From contig NZ_KE386488.1 of assembly GCF_000427365.1 (NCBI RefSeq), positions 1,585,882-1,649,881 on the forward strand: DNA of 64,000 nucleotides, read 5' to 3'. The notes below the pieces were generated by a model that had not been told where the DNA came from, searched no databases, and saw only the letters and a list, made by a program, of their open reading frames with translations. Below are positions 16,375 to 22,891 of the stretch, in pieces. The first letter of the stretch is position 1, and every line of letters begins with the position of its first letter. The position numbers were made by a program, and so were the translations under genes. This DNA comes from Rikenella microfusus DSM 15922 (GTDB lineage Bacteria > Bacteroidota > Bacteroidia > Bacteroidales > Rikenellaceae).

Positions 16375-17100
16375 TTATTCTCTCAGGTATTTGCGGACGA
16401 CGGCCAGCGTGACGACGCTGATCTGCGTATCCGGCAATGCCGCGGCGATCGCTTCCGCGCAGGCCGAAACGGTGGCGCCCGTGGTCAGCACGTCGTCCAC
16501 CAGCAGGATATGTTTCCCCCGCAACCGTTCGGGCCTGCGGAGACGGAACGCCCCCGCCACGTTTTTGCGGCGGGCGTCCGCATCGCGGTGCCGGGCCTGG
16601 GTACGTGTCCGCCGGACACGTTTCAGCGACCGGAAATCGCAGGGAATACCCAAACTCCGGCCGAGACCGACGCAAATCTCTTCGGCCTGGTTGTAACCCC
16701 GGCGCATCCGTTTGCTCCAGTGCAGCGGAACGGGTACCAACACGTCTACGTCGTCGTAAAGGGAGGATTCGCGCAGCTCCCGGCCGAACATGGCTCCCAG
16801 CGCCACGGCGATATCCCGCCGCCCGCCGTATTTGAGCGCATGGATCATCGTCCGGTAACCGCTTTCATGCCGGAAATAGAGCAGGGCCGAAGCATGTCTC
16901 AGGTTTGGAAACTGTTTGCGGAGCATCGCCGCGGCAGGATTTTCTTCCGCCCTCCAGAAGCCGGTCAGCGGCATGTCCCAGCGACAGGAGAGGCAAATCG
17001 TGCGTTCGCCCTTGCCGAGCGCATTTCCGCACACCGGGCATACCGACGGGAAAAGCTGGTCGGCCAGCCAGCGGAAAAGAGCCGGAAACCACTGTTTCAA
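16375..17100 (-). CDS. ComF-family phosphoribosyltransferase-like protein
   Basis: A homologue of ComF/GntX, proteins linked to DNA uptake in competent bacteria and of uncertain role here. From a TTG at 17100 it has 241 residues. There is a zinc ribbon with C21, C24, C36 and C39, then a type I phosphoribosyltransferase fold ending in the PRPP-binding motif LLVDDVLTTGAT (about 196-207). The frame is open to 17493, but the upstream 131 codons run through repeats B2 and D1, so the start was placed at the first plausible initiator after them. It precedes dnaX, which has its own promoter box. Confidence 0.82.
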   Translation of the reverse strand: MKQWFPALFRWLADQLFPSVCPVCGNALGKGERTICLSCRWDMPLTGFWRAEENPAAAMLRKQFPNLRHASALLYFRHESGYRTMIHALKYGGRRDIAVALGAMFGRELRESSLYDDVDVLVPVPLHWSKRMRRGYNQAEEICVGLGRSLGIPCDFRSLKRVRRTRTQARHRDADARRKNVAGAFRLRRPERLRGKHILLVDDVLTTGATVSACAEAIAAALPDTQISVVTLAVVRKYLRE

Positions 17101-17257
17101 AACGGATCGGTATTTTTGAGGGTAAGGTTTTTCCTGAGACCGGGCGTCTCCTCCGTCGGACCCGCTTCGCGGATTCGGACGCGACGGGCGCGGAGCCGAA
17201 AAAACGGATGCGGTGTAAAAATAGTACGGCAATATCTTTCGGGGCTTATGCTTTATA

Positions 17258-17352
17258 AGGATCCCGGTCTCCGATGCTCCGGCATGCGTCCCCGGCTTGC
17301 CCGCGACCGGGCCGACCGTTCGGAAAACCGGGACAAACCTAATGGGGATACT
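17258..17352 (-). repeat. Family D repeat, copy D1
   Basis: Its reverse complement matches 27,901-27,995 over about 95 bases (landmarks GGTTTGTCCCGG, GGCCCGGTCGCGGGCAA, GAGCATCGGAGACCGGGA). Translation of both copies in the same frame gives similar peptides (IPIRFVPVFR... VAGKP... GAS). It lies next to B2, as D2 lies next to B3. Confidence 0.65.
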
Positions 17353-17377
17353 TCCGAACCCGGTTATACATTTCGAT

Positions 17378-17520
17378 ATGCCGATTCGTTTTTGTGGATA
17401 CTTTCTCGACTCGCGCCGGACCCTCCGGGTCTTTTGCCCGGGTTTGCACCGCCTCATGCCGGCCGGCGCTGAGCCGACCGGGGAAGTCCGCATCCTAATA
17501 TATCGATGTATATAATCGGG
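17378..17520 (+). repeat. Family B intergenic repeat, copy B2
   Basis: Shares with B1 the CTCGACTCGCGCCGGACCC segment, the GACCC-TCC-GGGTC hairpin followed by TTTTG, GCGCTGAGCCGACCGGGGAA, and the terminal TATATAATCGGG. It lies in the gap between comF and the SPOR-like gene. Confidence 0.75.
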
Positions 17521-17557
17521 CTTACGAAACAGACAGTATGTATTTACCCTTATCGGG

Positions 17558-18064
17558 TCAGAACCCCCCTTCGGCCGGGAGTACCGCGGCTACGCTGTCG
17601 GCCGCTGCGCCCACCGGGTTCGAGAGCAGGTCCGTAACCGGCATCTTCTCTTCGCGGACGATAACCGAAGTGGGGAATATCTCCCGCACCCGCCCCAACA
17701 GCATCGAAGCCTCGTTCATGTCCACGCAGTAGCCGACCATCGTCTTGAATGTCGGATTGGCGTAGATCACTTCGCCCGGTATGCCCGGAAAATGTTCCTT
17801 GAACTTCGCCAACGCCTCGTTGTTCAGACTGCGCCCGTTCTGGGTGTTATCGAAAAAGATGCAGATGCGGTAACCCGTCGTTTCGTCGCCGCGCGGCGCG
17901 GTCCGCAGCCCTGCGGCGACGTCGCTGTCGTTCGTCACGACGATTTTGGCTCCGGTCGTCGCGTCCGGTACGCGCAGCCGTGCCGTACGGGTGCTCACCC
18001 GATCCTGCGCTCCCGCGCAAAAAGCGGTCAGCGCCAGCAAAAAGAAAAAGAGAGTTGTTCTCAT
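17558..18064 (-). CDS. Exported SPOR-like protein
   Basis: A 168-residue protein with a signal peptide (residues 1-19, ending FCAGA). The central region GYRICIFFDNTQNGRS... ALAKFKEHFPG... NPTFKTMVGYCVD has the beta-alpha-beta pattern of SPOR-type repeats, which bind denuded peptidoglycan. The identification is by pattern only, so the role is inferred. It is the last gene of an apparent four-gene operon, 10 bases after the preceding lipoprotein gene. A short disordered tail ends the protein. Confidence 0.55.
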   Translation of the reverse strand: MRTTLFFFLLALTAFCAGAQDRVSTRTARLRVPDATTGAKIVVTNDSDVAAGLRTAPRGDETTGYRICIFFDNTQNGRSLNNEALAKFKEHFPGIPGEVIYANPTFKTMVGYCVDMNEASMLLGRVREIFPTSVIVREEKMPVTDLLSNPVGAAADSVAAVLPAEGGF

Positions 18065-18074
18065 ATCCCTATCG

Positions 18075-18668
18075 TCAATACGATTTGTAACTTATCCGGC
18101 CGAGCCATTCGGCTGCTTTCCTGTCGAGCCTGCGGTCGAAACGCACGGTCTGCGACCGTAGCGGGCTGCCCGCCACGATATTCAGCGAACCGGTTATCCG
18201 CAGCGCCGGCCGGCGAATGCGGCGTTCCTGCCCCGGGGAGAGCATTTTCAGCCAGGAACCGATGCCTTCCACGGCAAAACGCACCCGCACGGGCACCTCT
18301 ACCCGTTGCATCCCGCTACCTACGACCGTCGAACGCGTCAGCATCGCGCTTCCTATCGTTCGCCCGTTCAGTTTCAGGTCGATGCGTCCGCTATCAAAGA
18401 TAACGTTTTTTTTGTTCCCGTTGTACAGCGAGACCGCCACCGTCCCCTCGGCAAAACCGAATCCCGTCCGCTGCGGACGGAACTCCTCCACCCGTTCTAT
18501 CCGCAGCCGGGTCAGCGCCTTGCTCCCCGAACAAGCCGCCAGCAGCAGCGGCAGGACGACGCCGAGCAACAGTCCGAAACGCCGCAGTCGCAGCGCCGCA
18601 CCGGCGGTTCCGGCTCTTCGGCCCCGGCGGAACCGGGAAGCGGTCGTATGGTTTACGATGTGCGTCAT
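18075..18668 (-). CDS. Lipoprotein with LEA type 2-like domain
   Basis: A 197-residue protein with an Arg-rich n-region, a hydrophobic stretch and a lipobox LLAAC placing the lipidated Cys at 46. The mature part (VAVSLYNGNKKNVIFDSGRI... LNGRTIGSAML) resembles small LEA_2/Why-like immunoglobulin folds found in Bacteroidota lipoproteins. The function is unknown. The start overlaps the ubiE stop by 4 bases, which supports cotranscription with ubiE and the upstream permease. Confidence 0.55.
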   Translation of the reverse strand: MTHIVNHTTASRFRRGRRAGTAGAALRLRRFGLLLGVVLPLLLAACSGSKALTRLRIERVEEFRPQRTGFGFAEGTVAVSLYNGNKKNVIFDSGRIDLKLNGRTIGSAMLTRSTVVGSGMQRVEVPVRVRFAVEGIGSWLKMLSPGQERRIRRPALRITGSLNIVAGSPLRSQTVRFDRRLDRKAAEWLGRISYKSY

Positions 18669-19393
18669 GGTTTATCTGCCGTGTATATCGTGGCGATACC
18701 CCCCATCAGCACTTCCGATTGCGGCGCGGCGAAACCCGCCTCGGACAGCAGCGTGCGGAACCGTTCCCCGTAGGGGAACTCTCCGACGGATTCCGGCAGG
18801 TAGGTGTAGGCCCGCGCGTCTTTCGATACGATCCGTCCGATCCCCGGCAGGATATGCCGGAAATAGAACCGGTACAGTCTGCCCAGGGCATTGCGCTGCG
18901 AAGGCATCGAAAATTCGAGGATATAGACCCGTCCGCCGGGACGCAGCACGCGGTACATCTCGGCGAGGCCCCGGGGCAGATTTTCGAAGTTGCGCACGCC
19001 GAAACCGCACGTCACGGCCCCGAACGACGCGTCCGCGAACGGAAGCCGTTCGGCGTCCCCTTCCAGCATCGGGAACTCCCGGCCCGGGAACCGTGCCGCC
19101 ACCTTTTCCCGTCCGATCCTCAGCATCCTGGGGGAAAGATCCACGCCTGTCAATGCGGCTGCGGGCAAGGCGCGGCCCACGGCGATGGCAAGGTCGCCCG
19201 TGCCCGTGGCGACGTCCAGAACGCTCTCCGGCGACTGTCGGAGGATCATCTTCACGACTCTGGCCCGCCACCTGCGGTCGATGTTCATCGACAACAGGTG
19301 GTTCAGCAGGTCGTAACGCCGGGCGATGGAGTCGAACATGTCGCGGACCTGTTCCTTTTTGCCGGCCGGATTTTCGTTGTGCGGTTTTATCAT
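18665..19393 (-). CDS. ubiE: Demethylmenaquinone methyltransferase
   Basis: Catalyses the last C-methylation of menaquinone synthesis using AdoMet. From the ATG at 19393 it has 242 residues beginning MIKPHNENPAGKKEQVRDMF. It has the UbiE signature YDLLNHLLSMNIDRRWR (27-43), the AdoMet motif LDVATGTGDLAIAVG (59-73) and CGFGVRNFENLPRGLAEMYR later. The longer frame to 19615 runs into the permease gene and is not used. The start overlaps the permease stop by 4 bases (ATGA). Confidence 0.95.
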   Translation of the reverse strand: MIKPHNENPAGKKEQVRDMFDSIARRYDLLNHLLSMNIDRRWRARVVKMILRQSPESVLDVATGTGDLAIAVGRALPAAALTGVDLSPRMLRIGREKVAARFPGREFPMLEGDAERLPFADASFGAVTCGFGVRNFENLPRGLAEMYRVLRPGGRVYILEFSMPSQRNALGRLYRFYFRHILPGIGRIVSKDARAYTYLPESVGEFPYGERFRTLLSEAGFAAPQSEVLMGGIATIYTADKP

Positions 19394-20652
19394 TGGAATC
19401 GGATCGATTTGTCGGGTGCGATGCGGGCGACGATCGCCGTGGGCAGCGCCATCGCGAGGGTGACGACCGCCAGCGTGCCCGCGTTCAGACATACGACCTG
19501 CCACCACTCCACCCGTACCGGTACGGCCGCCATCATGTAGCTTTCCGGATCGAGGGTCACGACCCCCGTATATTGCTGCACGAGGCAGAGAACCAGGCCT
19601 GTCAGATTGCCCCACAGCAGGCCCCGCAGGGTGATGCGGACCGAACGGAGCACGAAAATGCGTTGCAGCACGGCATTGCGCATACCCAGTGCCTTGAGGA
19701 TGCCGATCGTCCGCGTCTGTTCCAGCACTACGATCAGCACGCCGGAGGACATATTGACCACCGCGACGGTCAGCATGATGACGATCACGATGGCGGTATT
19801 CAGCCCCAGCATTCGGAGCCAGTCGAATATCTGCGGATAACGGTCGCCGACCGTCGAAATGTCCAGCTCTCCGTTCCTTTCGGCCGGTTCCGGAGCGCCC
19901 CAGCCGTCGAGGACGGCGGCCGGATGCAGCGTTTCCGCCAGCAGCGAGGCCGTCCGGTCGGGATCGGCATCGGGCGACAGGGCGATTTCATACCCTCCGA
20001 TGAGTTCCCGGCCCCAGCCGCTGATTCGCTGCACGACGCCCAGGTCGCCGATGACGGTCATCCGGTCGAACTCTTCCATGCCGCTGTCGTAGATTCCCGC
20101 CACGCGGAGCCGGTCGCGCCGCGGCGATTCGCCGCCCACGAAGAGCACTTCGAACTTGTCGCCGAGCCGTAAACGCATCGAACGGCACAACGCCCGCGAG
20201 ACGACCGCTTCGCGGTTACGGGCGGTATCCGTATAGGTCGGGATGCGGCCGGCGATCATCTGCCGGTGGAGGAAAGAGGTGTCGGTTTCCGGGGCGAATC
20301 CTTTGAGCACGATGCCCCGGATGGCGCTGTCGCCGCGGATGATGCCCGCTTTGGCGGCGAACCGCTGCACGTGGGCCACGCCGTCCGTCGAACGGATTTC
20401 ATCGGCCAGCAGGGAGTCGTAAACGACCGGGAGGGTTTCGTAGGAATTGCCGCTGCCGCGGGCCGTGAGCTGGATATCGGACGCGAAACCGGACACTTTT
20501 CCGGCGACCGTGCTCCGGAAACCGTTTACCACGCCCAGCGCGACCAGCATGACGGCCACGCTCACGGCCACGCAGAGCGTGGCCACCCGCAGCATGATGC
20601 CGGCTTTGCGTCCGCCGCCCAGTCGCCGGGCTATGAAGGTTTCGAGGATCAA
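19390..20652 (-). CDS. FtsX/LolC-type ABC transporter permease
   Basis: An inner-membrane permease with the MacB/LolC layout: one N-terminal helix (about 20-45), a large periplasmic domain (about 50-270) and three C-terminal helices. The N-terminus LILETFIARRL matches LolC/E-type starts. LolCDE moves lipoproteins to the outer membrane; the ATPase partner is not adjacent, so the exact role is inferred. The frame opens at a TTG at 20679, but a TACTTTTG box covers that codon, so the TTG at 20652 is preferred (420 residues). It heads the operon with ubiE. Confidence 0.85.
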   Translation of the reverse strand: MILETFIARRLGGGRKAGIMLRVATLCVAVSVAVMLVALGVVNGFRSTVAGKVSGFASDIQLTARGSGNSYETLPVVYDSLLADEIRSTDGVAHVQRFAAKAGIIRGDSAIRGIVLKGFAPETDTSFLHRQMIAGRIPTYTDTARNREAVVSRALCRSMRLRLGDKFEVLFVGGESPRRDRLRVAGIYDSGMEEFDRMTVIGDLGVVQRISGWGRELIGGYEIALSPDADPDRTASLLAETLHPAAVLDGWGAPEPAERNGELDISTVGDRYPQIFDWLRMLGLNTAIVIVIMLTVAVVNMSSGVLIVVLEQTRTIGILKALGMRNAVLQRIFVLRSVRITLRGLLWGNLTGLVLCLVQQYTGVVTLDPESYMMAAVPVRVEWWQVVCLNAGTLAVVTLAMALPTAIVARIAPDKSIRFQ

Positions 20653-20676
20653 ACGGTCGGAATTTTTCGATTCCCG

Positions 20677-20684
20677 CAAAAGTA
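20677..20684 (-). promoter_or_regulatory. -7 box (TACTTTTG) for the LolC-type operon
   Basis: Exact TAnnTTTG match on the minus strand, 24 bases before the preferred start at 20652. It is back-to-back with the tRNA-His promoter (20695-20725). Confidence 0.5.
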
Positions 20685-20694
20685 ATTCATTTTT

Positions 20695-20725
20695 TTTGGA
20701 AGTTCGGAAAAGTGTTGTACTTTTG
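20695..20725 (+). promoter_or_regulatory. Promoter of the tRNA-His gene
   Basis: TTTG (20695-20698), a 19-bp spacer and TACTTTTG (20718-20725) fit the Bacteroidota consensus exactly. The box ends 5 bases before the mature tRNA 5' end, so the primary transcript has almost no 5' leader. Confidence 0.85.
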
Positions 20726-20730
20726 TCCCC

Positions 20731-20805
20731 GGTGGATGTAGTTCAGTTGGTCAGAACGCTTGATTGTGGTTCAAGAGGTCGTCGGTTCGAGCCCGATCTT
20801 CCACC
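20731..20805 (+). tRNA. tRNA-His (GTG anticodon)
   Basis: A full cloverleaf can be drawn. The acceptor stem is eight pairs including the extra G(-1):C73 pair that is specific to tRNA-His; one T-T mismatch is present at the sixth numbered position. The D stem is GTTC/GAAC. The anticodon stem CTTGA/TCAAG encloses loop TTGTGGT with GTG at 20766-20768. The T loop is TTCGAGC. No CCA is encoded, as is usual in Bacteroidota. Confidence 0.96.
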
Positions 20806-20819
20806 CTCGGGAAAATGAG

Positions 20820-20856
20820 AAAGGCCCGCTGCGTATGCGCAGCGGGCCTTTCTTCG
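20820..20856 (+). terminator. Terminator after tRNA-His, shared with hsp20
   Basis: A perfect 14-bp stem (20820-20833 with 20838-20851) and a TATG loop are followed by TCTTCG. As a symmetrical hairpin flanked by AAA and TTT it can also end the convergent hsp20 transcript. Confidence 0.75.
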
Positions 20857-20885
20857 TTCGTTACCGTCCGAAAAAGAGGGGAAGG

Positions 20886-21314
20886 TTACCGGATGGCGAT
20901 CTCTTTGGCGGCGGGAACCCGTTCTTCCTCTTTCCGTTTCGGGATGTCTATGGTCAGCACCCCGTTTTCGACTTTGGCGCCGATCCGTTCCTTGTCGATA
21001 TTTTCCGGCAGGATCATGCTCTGCTGGAAGTGCGAGTAGTAGAATTCGCGCCGCAGATAACGGCCTTCCTCTTTTTCCTCTTTGTTTTCGGAACTTTTGT
21101 CCATCGTGACGATCAGTTGGTTGTCGTCTTCGATCCGGATCTTGAAATCGTCTTTGGTCAGCCCCGGAGCGGCCACTTCGACTTCGTACCGGTCTTCGGT
21201 CTCGCGGATGTTGATGGCCGGCGAGTTGCTGTTGGCTTTGGCGAGCCATTCGTTGCCGAAGAAATCGTTGAAAATCGACGGCAGCCAGTTCTGTGATCTT
21301 TTAGCAGGTATCAT
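20886..21314 (-). CDS. Hsp20/alpha-crystallin family small heat-shock protein
   Basis: An ATP-independent chaperone that holds unfolding proteins. In the 142-residue protein the alpha-crystallin domain spans about 32-130, with the A-x-x-x-n-G-v-L signature near the end as VENGVLTIDIPKRK and a basic tail. The N-terminus (MIPAKRSQNWLPSIFNDFFG) is typical of Bacteroidota homologues. It is monocistronic and convergent with tRNA-His. Confidence 0.93.
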   Translation of the reverse strand: MIPAKRSQNWLPSIFNDFFGNEWLAKANSNSPAINIRETEDRYEVEVAAPGLTKDDFKIRIEDDNQLIVTMDKSSENKEEKEEGRYLRREFYYSHFQQSMILPENIDKERIGAKVENGVLTIDIPKRKEEERVPAAKEIAIR

Positions 21315-21471
21315 AATAGTTTATAAATTTAGGTTAAACTTCTTGCGTCCAGGTTCTTTGCGGGACCTGCGACCGCAGTATTCACTGCAAAGGACATGCC
21401 AGCCGCCCGAAGAGACGTTATGGCAGCGTTCGGATGTCAGTTTGTCAGTAATAATATGTCGGATTAATGCG

Positions 21472-21479
21472 TACCTTTG
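21472..21479 (+). promoter_or_regulatory. -7 box (TACCTTTG) for the beta-barrel protein gene
   Basis: Exact TAnnTTTG match 35 bases before the ATG at 21515. A TTTG lies upstream at 21441 but at 27 bp, which is too far. Confidence 0.5.
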
Positions 21480-21514
21480 GGCGGTTGATGACGATATATT
21501 AATAACAGACGACG

Positions 21515-22594
21515 ATGTTCAGAAAAACGGCGCTTATCGTACTGGCGGGTTGCATGTCGGTCGCGATGGGGGAAAAGGCGTGGGCGAAAGCCGATTCGAC
21601 GGGTACGGTGAAGTTCGATTACGATATACGGTTGGGGGCTTTTCTCGACAACGGGGAATACAATTCGAATTACAAGGCGCCGCAAACCCTGTCGGGGGCT
21701 TACGTGACTCCGGCGGTGGGGTTGCGCTTCGGCGGCGGACACCGGATCATGACGGGGATCAGTTTCCTGCAACAGTTCGGGCAAAAACCGTTCGGGGAGA
21801 CGCCCGATTTTCTGGCGTACTACAACTACACGGGGCGGGTGTTCAACGGGTTCGGCGGGCTGTTGCCGCGGGCCGAGATGAAGGGTTATTATTCGCGGGC
21901 GCTGTTTTCGGATTCGGTGGGTTATTTCAAACACACGCTGGCGGGCGCTTTGTTGCAGTGGGAAGGCGAGCGGGGAGGAATCGAGGCCTTTTTCGACTGG
22001 AATTCGGAGGATATCAAAACGGGCAAGGAGTCGTTCATGGCAGGGCTGGCGGGACGGCTGAACCTGGGACGGCGGGGACTGTTCAATGTAGGGCTGGCGG
22101 GCTATATGTACCACTATCGGATCGGGGACAAGGCGGTGAGTGCGGGCGAGGCGCCGAATTTTCTGGTGGATAACGTGATGTATCATGTTTACGGGGGGAT
22201 CGACCTGGGAGGAATCACGGCGCTGGATGTGCTGTCGCTGGACGTGGGGATCGTGGGGTCTCTGTCTCGCGGACGTATCGAGGTGGGGAATGCGGGAGGA
22301 TGGACGCCCCGCGCGGGATTCCATGCGCGGTTCAATCTGGAATGGCACGGCTGGGGTATCGAGGATACTTTTTTCGCGGGCAAGGGGCTGATGCCGCTGT
22401 GGGATGTGTATGGCTCGCAGGTGTACTGGGGCGATGCGTTCTACAATGCGCCGGTCTATAACCGCACGGACCTCTATTGGTCGAAAACGCTGGCGGAACG
22501 CTTGTCGATCCGTGCGGCGCTGGTGTTCCACCAAACGGCCGGAGGACTGGACTTCTGCCAGCAGGCGTCGCTCCTGGTCCATCTATGGAAGTGA
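21515..22594 (+). CDS. Exported beta-barrel protein of unknown function
   Basis: I do not recognise a named family. The 359-residue product has a signal peptide (about 1-25, ending KAWA). The mature part is rich in Gly, Tyr, Phe and Trp, with alternating polar/apolar strands, and ends LLVHLWK, as expected for a Bacteroidota outer-membrane porin-like barrel. It is monocistronic. The stop is followed at once by fragments of the E repeat family. Its role is not known. Confidence 0.6.
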   Translation: MFRKTALIVLAGCMSVAMGEKAWAKADSTGTVKFDYDIRLGAFLDNGEYNSNYKAPQTLSGAYVTPAVGLRFGGGHRIMTGISFLQQFGQKPFGETPDFLAYYNYTGRVFNGFGGLLPRAEMKGYYSRALFSDSVGYFKHTLAGALLQWEGERGGIEAFFDWNSEDIKTGKESFMAGLAGRLNLGRRGLFNVGLAGYMYHYRIGDKAVSAGEAPNFLVDNVMYHVYGGIDLGGITALDVLSLDVGIVGSLSRGRIEVGNAGGWTPRAGFHARFNLEWHGWGIEDTFFAGKGLMPLWDVYGSQVYWGDAFYNAPVYNRTDLYWSKTLAERLSIRAALVFHQTAGGLDFCQQASLLVHLWK

Positions 22595-22597
22595 TTT

Positions 22598-22646
22598 TCA
22601 AACCGTACTCTTATATAGCAGGCTCAAACCCGGAGCCAACGAGGAG
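22598..22646 (+). repeat. Truncated family E module (E3) with a joint
   Basis: The joint-like CAAACCGTACTCTTATA (22600-22616) is followed by CAGGCTCAAACCCGGAGCCAACGAGG, which matches the left third of E1. The rest of the module is missing. Confidence 0.5.
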
Positions 22647-22724
22647 AGGGACAGTGATAACCTCTGCGAAGTACCCGGTCGGAGCACCTCTGCGTCTGCC
22701 TCCCTTGTCAGGAACTGCGCGCCT

Positions 22725-22772
22725 GACGAAATCCTGCAAAAATAGCAGAAGCTATTTTTGCAAAATTTCGTC
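22725..22772 (+). promoter_or_regulatory. Long hairpin upstream of the metalloprotease gene
   Basis: GACGAAAT and TGCAAAAATAGC pair with GCTATTTTTGCA and ATTTCGTC around an AGAA loop, with one 2 x 2 mismatch (stem of about 20 pairs). A smaller hairpin GACAAAAC-GAA-GTTTTGTC lies at 22841-22859. They sit in the 297-base gap before the ATG at 22892. They may terminate the upstream transcript or shape the leader; neither is shown. Confidence 0.45.
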
Positions 22773-22891
22773 TTTTATGCATGGTGCGCGAGTTTGAGGC
22801 GACTGCGCTCCCGCGCGGGGACGCGTGCCCACGCCGGGCTGACAAAACGAAGTTTTGTCGTAATTTTATCGAAACCATAAACATAAATTAT

